DNA of 64,000 bases from Pontibacter indicus. Lineage in GTDB: Bacteria > Bacteroidota > Bacteroidia > Cytophagales > Hymenobacteraceae. The notes beneath the pieces were generated by a model that did not search any database, was not told the DNA's origin, and was given only the letters and a program-made list of their open reading frames with translations. The stretch is taken from the NCBI RefSeq assembly GCF_900156345.1, contig NZ_FTPP01000001.1, forward strand, positions 868,001-932,000, written 5' to 3'. The translations under genes and the position numbers were made by a program. Below, one piece after another: positions 1-8,224 of this stretch (position 1 is its first letter; every line of letters begins with the position of its first letter).

Positions 1-440
1 GTCAGGACGGCGACAGGGCCCTGATTATTTTTTTCGGTAAGCTGCGGCGTGAAGGGTTGCACCCTGTCCCAAAGACCGTGTGCCTGCGTAGGCAATAGTT
101 TAACAGTCCAGATCTCGTAGGCGTGCAGGCGGTATTCCAGCATCAGTTCGGAACGCTCCAAAAATTCATCAGCAGCTTCCTCGCTCTCCCAGGTGCACAG
201 CAGGCCATACCTCCGGAAGTTAGGTTTGATACTGAAGCCTTTACCGTGGCCACTGCCCAACAATTTATGAAACAACAAACCAGGAACCTGGTCTAGTTGG
301 GCTCCTTTGGTACCCATTTGGGCAAGCCCCCAACGGATGTGGCCTTTCCTAAAACCGAAAAGCGTCAGGGTGGTAAGTCGGTCGGACTGTGGGGGGACTT
401 GTCGCACGGAATCGGTATTAAAAGGTAAGTACAAATGCAA
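1..440 (-). CDS. Spheroidene monooxygenase (CrtA)-like protein, partial
   Basis: The reverse strand is open from a TTG at 440 to the window edge, so the C-terminus is missing. About 146 residues are visible, including LTTLTLFGF, HKLLGSGHGKGFS and YGLLCTWESEEAADEFL, which fit the CrtA family of carotenoid ketolase/hydroxylase-like proteins. No ATG lies near the expected N-terminus. An in-frame TAG a few codons upstream limits the choice to TTG at 440 or 434, or GTG at 407. CrtA relatives oxidise carotenoids and are common in pigmented Bacteroidota. The substrate here cannot be told. Another carotenoid-type oxidoreductase lies about 35 kb to the right. The family call is fairly secure; the start is not. 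Confidence 0.7.
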   Translation of the reverse strand, partial: MHLYLPFNTDSVRQVPPQSDRLTTLTLFGFRKGHIRWGLAQMGTKGAQLDQVPGLLFHKLLGSGHGKGFSIKPNFRRYGLLCTWESEEAADEFLERSELMLEYRLHAYEIWTVKLLPTQAHGLWDRVQPFTPQLTEKNNQGPVAVL

Positions 441-463
441 TTTAATAAACTATTAAAGCAAAA

Positions 464-495
464 ACACCTGCCGAACCGAAATGTTTGGCAGGTGT
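464..495 (-). terminator. Intrinsic terminator of the PNPOx-family gene
   Basis: A 13-bp stem (arms 464-476 and 483-495, one G-T pair) closes a 6-nt loop. On the reverse strand it is followed by TTTTGCTTT. It lies 30 bases past the stop of the leftward gene ending at 525. Confidence 0.75.
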
Positions 496-524
496 CTCCA
501 GTTTAAATTTGGCTGGTGCTATAC

Positions 525-1019
525 CTACAGGTTAATCTTTTTGTTCTCACCCGGATCGTAACTCTCGCCAGACAAAGTGGCTTTCACAAATCCGATCAGG
601 TGGGTGACAGGGCTGCTTGGAGAGTCCCAGTACTCAGCTTTGTCGATATCCACCCGGATCAGGCCAATGTTCGGATCATCTTTTCCTTCAGGAAACCAAG
701 CCTTCAACTCCGGTGACCAAAGTTCTTCAATCTTGGCTCTGTCTTTACTCAGTTTCGCTCTTCCTGAAACCGACACGTAGACATTGTCATCTGGCTTCGA
801 ATAGCTCAGATTAACGTGCGAGTCGTGCACGATCTCGTGCGATTTGCCTGATTCGTAACCCGTAAAGAACCACACCACCCCGTCTTCACCGATGGTTTGC
901 GTGCTCATGGGGCGGCTTCTCAGACTACCGTCGTCATCGATGGTGGTCATCATCGTAAAATCGATGTCTTTTACCAGTTCAATCAGCTTATTCAGATTCT
1001 CTTTTTGTTCGTTATTCAT
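525..1019 (-). CDS. Pyridoxamine 5'-phosphate oxidase family (general stress protein 26-like)
   Basis: This 164-residue protein starts MNNEQKENLNKLIEL. The ATG at 1019 is chosen because the longer frame upstream adds a stretch unlike the family. It has the split-barrel FMN-binding pattern: DFTMMTTIDDDGSLRSRPMS near the N-terminus, VVWFFTGYESGKSHEI, VNLSYSKPDDNVYVSVSGRA, then a Trp-rich segment (ELWSPELKAWFPEGKDDP) typical of COG3871. Such proteins bind FMN, F420 or haem and are usually stress-induced and cytosolic; the physiological substrate is unknown. It is a single gene with its own terminator, divergent from acpH. Confidence 0.85.
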   Translation of the reverse strand: MNNEQKENLNKLIELVKDIDFTMMTTIDDDGSLRSRPMSTQTIGEDGVVWFFTGYESGKSHEIVHDSHVNLSYSKPDDNVYVSVSGRAKLSKDRAKIEELWSPELKAWFPEGKDDPNIGLIRVDIDKAEYWDSPSSPVTHLIGFVKATLSGESYDPGENKKINL

Positions 1020-1156
1020 AGTGATATGTTGTAAATTGGATTTGTATTGGAGTACGGGTGCTTCCGTCAAAGAGTTTGTCAGCCTCTGCGCTACTTTCCC
1101 TACAACCAAGCATCCGGCAAATTGTTTTATCAAATACGTAAGCAAACAAAATTAAT

Positions 1157-1744
1157 TTGAACTACCTGGCCCATGTTTTTCTCTCTGGCAACGACGAAGC
1201 GCTATTGCTGGGCAATTTTATTGCTGATGCCGTGAAGGGAAAACAGCTGGAGCTATACCCTGCAGATGTGGCCCGGGGCATCCGGCTGCACCGCCTGATC
1301 GATGCCTATACCGACACCCACCCGGTGGTAAGCGAAACCAAGGCCCGCCTGCGTCCGCACTTCCGCAAATACGCCCCGGTGGTGGCCGACCTGTACTTCG
1401 ACCATTTTCTGGCTAGCCGCTTCAACGAGTTTTCATCTGAACCCCTGGAAGCGTATACCTCCCGTGTCTATACCTTGATCAATCGGCACCTGGCTAGTTT
1501 GCCCGAGCGGGTGCAGCATTTCTTTCCGTACATGATGCGCCAGAACTGGCTCTTGTCCTATGCCGAGGTAACAGGTATAGCACAGGCCCTGGGTGGACTA
1601 AGCCGGCGCACGTCGTTCGACTCAGGTATGGAAAGGGCGGGAGAGGAGTTGCTCGAAAACTATACCTTGTATGACACCGATTTTTCGATCTTCTTCCCGG
1701 AACTGATTGCTTATGTGGAGGAGGTACTGCCGGAACTAAGCTGA
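1157..1744 (+). CDS. acpH: Acyl carrier protein phosphodiesterase
   Basis: This 195-residue protein begins MNYLAHVFLSGNDEALLLGNFIAD, the signature opening of AcpH (DUF479). Further family motifs are GIRLHRLIDAYTDTHP and VVADLYFDHFLASRF. The family hydrolyses the 4'-phosphopantetheine arm from holo-acyl carrier protein, releasing apo-ACP in the cytosol, and uses an HD-type metal site; the His and Asp residues in the named motifs fit that. The start is TTG at 1157, because family members begin exactly with M-N-Y-L-A-H and no ATG is available. It is monocistronic and followed by a clear terminator. Confidence 0.85.
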   Translation: MNYLAHVFLSGNDEALLLGNFIADAVKGKQLELYPADVARGIRLHRLIDAYTDTHPVVSETKARLRPHFRKYAPVVADLYFDHFLASRFNEFSSEPLEAYTSRVYTLINRHLASLPERVQHFFPYMMRQNWLLSYAEVTGIAQALGGLSRRTSFDSGMERAGEELLENYTLYDTDFSIFFPELIAYVEEVLPELS

Positions 1745-1867
1745 TTTCTTGACAAAGGAATTTTTTGACAAAAGGCAAAGGACGTTTCGGGAGATCTTGA
1801 ATGGATTTACCAAGGTATAGGTCCAGAAGTTAGGTGGATCAGGTTACTAGCTGCTATACCTATAAAA

Positions 1868-1894
1868 AAAGAGCCGCAGGTATAGCGGCTCTTT
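1868..1894 (+). terminator. Rho-independent terminator downstream of acpH, with AGGTATA in the loop
   Basis: The arms AAAGAGCCGC (1868-1877) and GCGGCTCTTT (1885-1894) form a 10-bp stem ending in a T-run. The 7-nt loop is AGGTATA, part of the word repeated throughout the window. Confidence 0.8.
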
Positions 1895-1982
1895 TTGTGT
1901 TTTGCAATTCGGCTTTTCACAAAGTGATCTATGGTGTCAAAAGTCTTTTGTCCTTTGCCAATAAACTCTCTGTCAAATAAGA

Positions 1983-2498
1983 CTAGTGGTGATGCACACC
2001 GCCTTCGCCGTGCACGTGGCCGTGGTCTAGCTCTTCGGCAGTTGCTTCGCGCACTTTTTCCACTTTGCCTTTGAAGTATAACTCTTTACCGGCCAGTGGG
2101 TGGTTGAAGTCCATTAGGATGGAGTTGTCTCTTACTTCGGCTACACGGCCTTGCAGCTGGTTGCCTTCGCTGTCCGCCATCGGAATGAAGTTGCCCACTT
2201 CCAGCATGTTCTCAGGTATACCGCCTTCCACTTCAAAAACGCTCATTGGCAGCTCTACCACAGCATTCTGGTCGAACTCACCGTAACCGGCTTCTGAGTC
2301 CAGTTTGAAGTCGAACTCGTCACCAGCGCTCTTGTCAGCCAGGTTCTCCTCGAACTGGTCTGGCAGACCGCTCATGCCGTATATAAATACCATCGGATTT
2401 TCTGTATTGGCAGTTTCAACGAGGGTTTGCTGACCACTTTCGCTCTGAATATGAAGCTCGTATGTAAGCGTCACCACTCTGTTTTTCTCAATTTTCAT
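1983..2498 (-). CDS. FKBP-type peptidyl-prolyl isomerase, SlyD-like
   Basis: This 171-residue protein has the SlyD layout. The FKBP half starts MKIEKNRVVTLTYELH and includes FIYGMSGLPDQFEENLADKSAGDEFDF. It is followed by the insert-in-flap chaperone domain at about residues 75-120 and a second FKBP segment with NHPLAGKELYFKGKVEKVR. The tail is rich in His and Gly (HGHVHGEGGVHHH), as in metal-binding SlyD. It should catalyse prolyl isomerisation and bind nickel or other metals in the cytosol. It is a single leftward gene. The His-rich tail supports metal binding, but that is inferred. Confidence 0.9.
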   Translation of the reverse strand: MKIEKNRVVTLTYELHIQSESGQQTLVETANTENPMVFIYGMSGLPDQFEENLADKSAGDEFDFKLDSEAGYGEFDQNAVVELPMSVFEVEGGIPENMLEVGNFIPMADSEGNQLQGRVAEVRDNSILMDFNHPLAGKELYFKGKVEKVREATAEELDHGHVHGEGGVHHH

Positions 2499-2620
2499 AA
2501 TGTGTGTTTTGGTTTGGTATCAGAAAGGTAAAAAAGATTTACCGGAGTACTATTACCCTCCCGGTTTAATTTGAACGACTCTCTGATGATGAATAAACTA
2601 AATCTAAACTTATACCTACG

Positions 2621-4561
2621 CTACGGCAGGCTTTCCGTTAGCTCCCAGGCACTTTTATAGGCTCCAATGCTTTCCACGTAGGCAATCAACTCCGCGAAAA
2701 ACGGATTGGTCGAAAGCGTGGCACTATCACCCACAATAATGAGTTTGCGGCGGGCGCGGGTCATGGCCACGTTCATGCGTCTTTCGTCTGCCAGAAAACC
2801 GATCTCGCCGCGCTCGTTGCTGCGCACCAGGCTCATACAAATGATGTCGCGCTCCTGCCCCTGAAAGCTGTCCACGGTGCCGATGCTCAGTTGGCGTTTC
2901 TGGTGCAGCTCGTGCAGGCGCGGCGTGTGCTCCACCTTGTCCTGCAGGTAGTTGATCTGAGCGCGGTAGGGCGCTATCACACCAATTTTTAACGGTGCCA
3001 CTTCAGCTTCCTCATCGTATTCCTTTAACAGGTTAGAGAGGTGGTTGATCAACAGGTCGCCCTCTTCCGGGTTGGCTGAGCTCATCGTGTCCGGCATTTC
3101 GGCCTCGGTATACCCGCAACCGGCCGTGTCGATAAACTCCACGGCCATATCAGGGGCGAAGATCGGGTTGTACCCGTGCAGTTCTGCGCTGTGCACGCTT
3201 TCGTGCGCCATCAGTTCGCCGCCGTAGAACTGTTTGTTCGAAAACTGCATGATGTGGTGGTGCATGCGGTACTGCGTTTTCAGCATCACGGATACATCCG
3301 GCTGGCGCTGAATACACTTCTCAAACAGCGTCACACTCAAGCCACCCTTGTCTGCCTCCAGCGACTTGATGGTAGGAGGAAGCTGACAGTGGTCGCCGGC
3401 CAGCACCACGCGGTTGGCACGACTGATCGGGATCCAGCAGGCCGGCTCCAGGGCCTGCGCCGCTTCGTCGATGAATACGGTGTCGTAGGTTAGGTGACGG
3501 ATGGCTTTGTTAGCCGCGCCCACCAAGGTACAGGTAATCACCTGCACATTGTCAAGCAAGTCGTCGGTAATGTAATGCTCCACACTGTCGGCCTCTTCAA
3601 GCAGACGGTGACTTTCGTTTTTGTAAAGCTGCCGCTGCGAACGTTCGTGGTGACCGAATTTGCGCTTGAACTGGTAAGCCATGCGCTTGTACTCTTCGGC
3701 CGTTTTCCGCAGGTTTTTGAGGTCTTTGTAGGCCCGGTGCGCCATCACCTGCGCATCCAAGGTATGCTCCAGCAACACATCCGACACGCGCGACGGGTTA
3801 CCGATGCGGATCACGTTTACGCCTTCGTTGGCCAGCTTCTCGGTCAAAAGGTCTACCGCTGTGTTGGAAGGCGCGGTTACCAGCAAGCGCTTCTGCGATT
3901 TCAGGGTATGGAGGATGGCCTGCACCAGGGTGGTGGTTTTGCCGGTGCCCGGAGGCCCGTGGATGATGGCCACGTCTTTGGCCTGCGCAATTTTCTGCAC
4001 CGCCTCGTTTTGCGATGCGTTCAGGGCCTGTATTTCCTCTAATTTCTCGTCAGTGAAAGTGGCGGGCTTTATACCTAGCATGATGTCGCGGAGCTCAGCC
4101 AGTCGGGTGCCTTTAGCTTCCTGCACCTTCTTCAGGCCGATCTCCATTTCGCGGTAGCTGATCTCGTCAAAGGTTAGCTCGATGCCCAGACGGCCAAAGT
4201 CCACCCAGTCCGGCAGGTCCTCTTTGTTGGTGGCCAGGATGACTTTGTTGCGTTTGATGCCGAGCACCACGCCGCTAAGGCTGGCTTTCTCGCCGCTATT
4301 CGTAAAAAGGGAAGCTGTTTTGCCGGGCTGGAAAAGGTGCAACTGATCACGGTCGGAGGTTCGCTCCAGCTCGATTACTACTTTGTTGCCGAATCCAATC
4401 TCCTCTTTCGAGATAACGACCGGATACCAGCAAAGGCCCATTTCCTTTCGCTCCGTGATGGTGCTTTTGAGCGCCTTCAGCTTATACTGCTGCCGGTCTT
4501 CTTCCTGTTCTATTTTCAGCAGGTCCTGTACCTGCCGCAGTTCTTCAAAAATATCGATCAT
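2621..4561 (-). CDS. Superfamily 1 DNA/RNA helicase, IGHMBP2/SMUBP-2-like
   Basis: This is a 646-residue Upf1-like SF1B helicase. Walker A GPPGTGKT is at residues 202-209, the Walker B region VFIDEAAQALEP at about 363-374, motif III GDHCQLPPT at 389-397, then TVDSFQGQERDII and RRMNVAMTRARRKLI (motifs V and VI). The N-terminal 190 residues contain the beta-barrel/stalk region typical of IGHMBP2 relatives. Bacterial members are 5'-3' nucleic-acid helicases of poorly known role, probably in RNA or R-loop handling. It starts with ATG at 4561 and is leftward. Motifs are intact, so it should be active. Confidence 0.9.
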   Translation of the reverse strand: MIDIFEELRQVQDLLKIEQEEDRQQYKLKALKSTITERKEMGLCWYPVVISKEEIGFGNKVVIELERTSDRDQLHLFQPGKTASLFTNSGEKASLSGVVLGIKRNKVILATNKEDLPDWVDFGRLGIELTFDEISYREMEIGLKKVQEAKGTRLAELRDIMLGIKPATFTDEKLEEIQALNASQNEAVQKIAQAKDVAIIHGPPGTGKTTTLVQAILHTLKSQKRLLVTAPSNTAVDLLTEKLANEGVNVIRIGNPSRVSDVLLEHTLDAQVMAHRAYKDLKNLRKTAEEYKRMAYQFKRKFGHHERSQRQLYKNESHRLLEEADSVEHYITDDLLDNVQVITCTLVGAANKAIRHLTYDTVFIDEAAQALEPACWIPISRANRVVLAGDHCQLPPTIKSLEADKGGLSVTLFEKCIQRQPDVSVMLKTQYRMHHHIMQFSNKQFYGGELMAHESVHSAELHGYNPIFAPDMAVEFIDTAGCGYTEAEMPDTMSSANPEEGDLLINHLSNLLKEYDEEAEVAPLKIGVIAPYRAQINYLQDKVEHTPRLHELHQKRQLSIGTVDSFQGQERDIICMSLVRSNERGEIGFLADERRMNVAMTRARRKLIIVGDSATLSTNPFFAELIAYVESIGAYKSAWELTESLP

Positions 4562-4576
4562 GTATGTCTAAAAAAG

Positions 4577-4604
4577 AAAGGCTGGGTATGAAGCGCCAGC
4601 CTTT
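4577..4604 (-). terminator. Probable terminator between the coiled-coil gene and the helicase
   Basis: Stem AAAGGCTGG (4577-4585) with CCAGCCTTT (4596-4604). On the reverse strand it is followed by CTTTTT. It lies about 120 bases past the gene ending at 4723 and just before the helicase start. Confidence 0.6.
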
Positions 4605-4722
4605 TCCATCGCTTTTGTCTCTATTCCTATACCTGAAAGGGTATCGTTTTATAACAAAAACCGGGTGCTAAATAATTCCGCTGCATCAGGCTGTTTCCTA
4701 TACCGGAGGCAGCTATACGTCC

Positions 4723-5307
4723 TTAGGCTTTCTTGCGTTTTTTAGTGGACTTCTTACTGCTCAGCCTTACCTGCAGGAAAACGGCATAAAGGAAAAAGAT
4801 GAACGCGGCCACGCCCAGTATGGCGATCACGCGGTCTTTGCCGTAGCGCACTTCGTCAGTGGCTTTCAACTGTTCTTTCAAATCCAGGATCACGCGCTCG
4901 CGCTTCTTGGCCTGGCTCTCGAGGGTACTGATTTGCCCTTTCAGGTCGCTGATCTGATTGTTGATCAGGCGCTCGTCCTGCTGGATCATCTTGCCGGCCC
5001 GCTGGCTTTCCACGGTGCTTTCGGCAATCCGGCGCACACTGGCCTCTTTCACAGCCGCAATCAGCTCAGAGTCTTTCCGGATAATCTCTTTGAGCGTGTC
5101 GATGATGTTGAGCAGATCTTTTTTGGACTGCTTGCCCCAGAAATTGCTGTTTTGCTGGCTGTAGTACTGGTATTCCAGAATCAGCTGTTCGCGCTCGCCC
5201 ATCAGCCGGGTCACCTTGTCTTCCTGCGCCGTTGTTTGTTGCTGTGCCTGCGCGCCCACAAACCAAAGGCAGCAAATGCAGAGAGCCAGTAGTTTCTTCA
5301 TCATCAT
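4723..5307 (-). CDS. Membrane-anchored coiled-coil protein of unknown function
   Basis: This is a 194-residue protein from the first of three consecutive ATGs (5307, 5304, 5301), which give a proper signal peptide (MMMKKLLALCICCLWFVGAQAQ). A heptad-rich charged region follows from about residue 25 to 145. Near the C-terminus is one hydrophobic span (VIAILGVAAFIFFLYAVFLQV), then a very basic end (SSKKSTKKRKKA). The topology suggests an extracytoplasmic coiled coil tethered to the inner membrane with a basic cytosolic tail. I do not recognise a family. It lies 64 bases downstream of the RND exporter on the same strand and may be co-transcribed with it. Confidence 0.75.
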   Translation of the reverse strand: MMMKKLLALCICCLWFVGAQAQQQTTAQEDKVTRLMGEREQLILEYQYYSQQNSNFWGKQSKKDLLNIIDTLKEIIRKDSELIAAVKEASVRRIAESTVESQRAGKMIQQDERLINNQISDLKGQISTLESQAKKRERVILDLKEQLKATDEVRYGKDRVIAILGVAAFIFFLYAVFLQVRLSSKKSTKKRKKA

Positions 5308-5371
5308 AAAAAAAGGGAAATGCTTTACTCTATCACGCAAAGATGGCCATCCTTATTGGATTCGGCACAAA

Positions 5372-7627
5372 TTATTTTTGGTTCGGCCTGTAAAAGTAGA
5401 GGATCAGCACGGGCAAAAGCAAAAGGTCGGCTACCAGGGCGAAAACCAGCGTGAGACTCACAAACACCCCCACGTAAAAAGTGGCGTCGAAGGAGGACAG
5501 CACCAATGTCAGGAAGCCGGCTACCAGAATGCAGGAAGTGATGATGATGGCCTTGCCAGCCGAGATGAACGTCGTTTTGATGGCGTAGGGGAGCGACTTG
5601 CCTTTGCGCAGTTCAACCTTCAGTTTGCCGAGAAAATGGATCGTGTCGTCCACCGCGATGCCAAAAGCGATGGTGAAGATAATGGAAATGGAGACGGTCA
5701 TGTTGATGCCCAGAAAACCCATTATGCCTCCGATCATCAGCAATGGAATGATGTTCGGTATAAGCGAGATCACCACCATGCGGAGGGAGCGGAATATAAA
5801 GCCCACCAGAATGGCTACCACCAGAAATGCGATCAGCAAGCCCTGCAGCATGTTGCTCACCACATACTCGTTGTTCTTATCGAGCATCACGGCACTGCCG
5901 GTAATGCGGGTTTGGAGTAAACTGGGGTCAATGTGCAGGTCGATGAATGCCTTTAAAGAATCGTTCAAGGCCGTTGCCCGCACGCTGCCCACATCCGTCA
6001 TCTTGCCGGCTAATCGGCCTTCCTGCTGGTCTGTTGTTACGACTGCCCGCAACTCGCTCCGCTTGCTAAAAGCTGCCAGCCGCCGCTTTATCTGTTGCAT
6101 CTCCTGCTTATTGGCAGGCAAGGTATAGGCCTCTGGCAAACCGCCGTTTTGGGCACGATGCAGGGTGCGCACCACAGTTGCTGGCGAAGTAATGAAGTTA
6201 AGGCCGTAGGTTTGGTAGAGGTAGGTCTCCAACTTGTCGATTTCCTGCAGTACCTCCAGGTCGTACATGCTGTTGCCCGGCCCAGCGATCAGGTGCAGCT
6301 CAAAGGGGCGCACGCCCGAAAATTTCTCTTCAAAGTATTGGAAATCCCGGATAATCGGGTCATCGTCGCCAAGGTCCTCCAGCAGAGTGGTATCGACCCT
6401 GATCATGCTGATGCCAACCAGAGAGACCAACACAATGCCTATACTAGTGTAGAGAATCGGGTAGGGCCTGCGGAGCACAAAGGTATAGATGCGACGCAAC
6501 AGCATGGGCCACGTCAAGTCGGTACGACGGGCGCGGCGAGGGTTGGGACGCTTGGTCAGCAGCAAAATAGCTGGCAGTACTGTGAAGGCCAGCACAAAAG
6601 CCAGCGCTATGCCAATGGCGGTATACAAGCCAAATTCCCGGATGGGAACGATCGAGGTGGTGAGCAGCGTCAGGAAGCCGACACAGGTTGTGAGTGAGGT
6701 GAGCAGGGTGGCCAAGCCTACTTCCCGGATCGTGAGCCGGAGCGCCTGCATTTTCGTCAAGCCATGCCCGATCTCGGTAATGTAGCGCGATAAGATGTGA
6801 ATGACATCCGACATGCCCACCACAAACATAATAGTAGGGAGTAGGACCGTCATGACATCGATGGGTTTGTCGAATAGTCCCATGACGCCCAGGCTCCAGA
6901 TAACAGAAAGAAGCACGACCACCAAAGGCACCAGCACACCCCAGACAGAGCGGAAAGCGATCCAGAGGAACAGAATGACCAATAGAATGGAAGCAGACAT
7001 AAAAATGGCCAGCTCTATCTTCATCTTCTCGATAAAGACCGACTGCGCCAACACTTTTCCGGCTACATGGTGCTCCTGCAAACCCAGGCGCTCTATTTCA
7101 CCATACAAGGCTGCAATCAAAGTGTCGCCGGGCTGTTTGGCCAGGTTGTCGCTGGTCTGGACGAAAAGAGATACAGCTTTGGCATCTTCTGAAAACAGGG
7201 TACCCACCAACTCCCGGCTTTGGTAAATCCGTGTGGAGTCTTGTGCATAGCGCTCGGGCTCATCAGGGTGCAGGTAGGGGACCTCGAAATAACCAAACTG
7301 CTCGATGATCGGACTTTTGACGGTAGTGGGAGAGAGCACAGATTCTACATGCGGCTGTTGCTGTATAAACTGGGTCAGCGTATCGACCTTCTGTAGAAAC
7401 TGCTGATCGAAGAGACTGCCGCCATTATCAAGACCGATCAGCAGGTAATCGTTGTCGTTGCCGAACTTATCGCGGTAGCTGAAGTAGTACGCCAGATCAG
7501 GATCACCCTTTGGGAAGAAGTTGTCGAAGTTATAATCGAAGCGTAAACGCGAGGCGTAGAAGACGCTGATTGCCGTCAGGATAGCAATGAGGGAAAGTGC
7601 GAGTAAACTGCTGGTTCTGTGGCTCAA
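5372..7627 (-). CDS. RND-superfamily exporter (MMPL/COG1033 type)
   Basis: This 751-residue protein has twelve predicted membrane spans in two repeated halves. Each half is a first TM helix, a large periplasmic loop and a five-helix bundle. The halves carry matching acidic motifs in TM4: VVGMSDVIHILSRYITEIGHG in the first and FGIAVDDTIHFLGKL in the second, as in the MMPL/patched-like branch. Members use the proton gradient to export lipids or hydrophobic compounds, or act in hopanoid and lipid trafficking. The cargo is unknown here. No periplasmic adaptor or outer membrane factor gene is adjacent, which fits this branch rather than AcrB-type pumps. Confidence 0.88.
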   Translation of the reverse strand: MSHRTSSLLALSLIAILTAISVFYASRLRFDYNFDNFFPKGDPDLAYYFSYRDKFGNDNDYLLIGLDNGGSLFDQQFLQKVDTLTQFIQQQPHVESVLSPTTVKSPIIEQFGYFEVPYLHPDEPERYAQDSTRIYQSRELVGTLFSEDAKAVSLFVQTSDNLAKQPGDTLIAALYGEIERLGLQEHHVAGKVLAQSVFIEKMKIELAIFMSASILLVILFLWIAFRSVWGVLVPLVVVLLSVIWSLGVMGLFDKPIDVMTVLLPTIMFVVGMSDVIHILSRYITEIGHGLTKMQALRLTIREVGLATLLTSLTTCVGFLTLLTTSIVPIREFGLYTAIGIALAFVLAFTVLPAILLLTKRPNPRRARRTDLTWPMLLRRIYTFVLRRPYPILYTSIGIVLVSLVGISMIRVDTTLLEDLGDDDPIIRDFQYFEEKFSGVRPFELHLIAGPGNSMYDLEVLQEIDKLETYLYQTYGLNFITSPATVVRTLHRAQNGGLPEAYTLPANKQEMQQIKRRLAAFSKRSELRAVVTTDQQEGRLAGKMTDVGSVRATALNDSLKAFIDLHIDPSLLQTRITGSAVMLDKNNEYVVSNMLQGLLIAFLVVAILVGFIFRSLRMVVISLIPNIIPLLMIGGIMGFLGINMTVSISIIFTIAFGIAVDDTIHFLGKLKVELRKGKSLPYAIKTTFISAGKAIIITSCILVAGFLTLVLSSFDATFYVGVFVSLTLVFALVADLLLLPVLILYFYRPNQK

Positions 7628-7736
7628 GGGATTAAAAAGTGAGAATGATCATTTTTGGGATTAGGCAGATCGTGTATATTTACTCACTCAACAACAAAGG
7701 GTTAATTTCTGTTTAAACAAACGATAACCAAACGAT

Positions 7737-8018
7737 ATGAAGAAACTAGTTTTAGTGCTGGCCCTGGCAGGATTTGTAGGTGCCGGCATGGCTACACCAG
7801 CCTTGGCCTGCGAAGGCGGCAAGTGCAAAATGGAGCACGCCGATAAAGACGGCAAAACCAAAAAGTCTAAGAAAGGCGATAAAGCCGAATCCTGCCACAT
7901 GATGGCCGCAACAACTGATGCCAAAGACGGCAAAGCAACTGCCTCTGCTTCTGGTAAGTCGTGCTGCGCCAAGAAAGATGCTCCTAAAGCTGAAGCTACA
8001 AAAGAAATAAAAAAATAA
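7737..8018 (+). CDS. Small secreted Cys/Lys-rich protein
   Basis: This 93-residue protein has a clean signal peptide (MKKLVLVLALAGFVGAGMATPALA, cleavage likely before Cys25). The mature part is short, hydrophilic and low in complexity. It is rich in Lys, Asp and Ala, with Cys in three clusters: CEGGKCKMEH, ESCHMM and KSCCAKKD, with nearby His and Met. This composition suggests periplasmic metal binding (copper or zinc) or redox buffering, but I recognise no family. It is monocistronic, with an AT-rich upstream region and a strong terminator. High Lys content and small size suggest high expression; the function is unknown. Confidence 0.75.
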   Translation: MKKLVLVLALAGFVGAGMATPALACEGGKCKMEHADKDGKTKKSKKGDKAESCHMMAATTDAKDGKATASASGKSCCAKKDAPKAEATKEIKK

Positions 8019-8039
8019 CGCCGATCTGACGTGCGAACT

Positions 8040-8073
8040 AAGGGGACTTGCTGTTATTTCGGTAAGTCCCCTT
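8040..8073 (+). terminator. Rho-independent terminator of the small Cys-rich gene
   Basis: A 10-bp stem, AAGGGGACTT (8040-8049) with AAGTCCCCTT (8064-8073), is followed by TTG and further Ts. Confidence 0.8.
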
Positions 8074-8171
8074 TTGTTTTCATAAGGTATGGCTTGTAAA
8101 CGGCATGGATTGATTTATCGCCTGACAATCCAAACGGGTATTATCGTTTACGATTTTTCGGTGCATGATTC

Positions 8172-8196
8172 GGACAGGTCGCGAGCTGCCCCTACA
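8172..8196. repeat. REP-like palindromic repeat copy (GGTCGCGA core)
   Basis: GGACAGGTCGCGAGCTGCC followed by CCTACA is a diverged copy of the palindromic unit seen at 39504-39525, 47358-47382 and 47526-47546. It sits between convergent genes. Confidence 0.55.
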
Positions 8197-8224
8197 GCGG
8201 GAGCCTTTTAATTTCTAAACTCAA

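Noticed and set aside
5216..5920. 234-codon open frame opposite the coiled-coil and RND genes
   Set aside because: It spans two real leftward genes and their gap, and is rich in His/Gln/Lys as expected for an antisense shadow.
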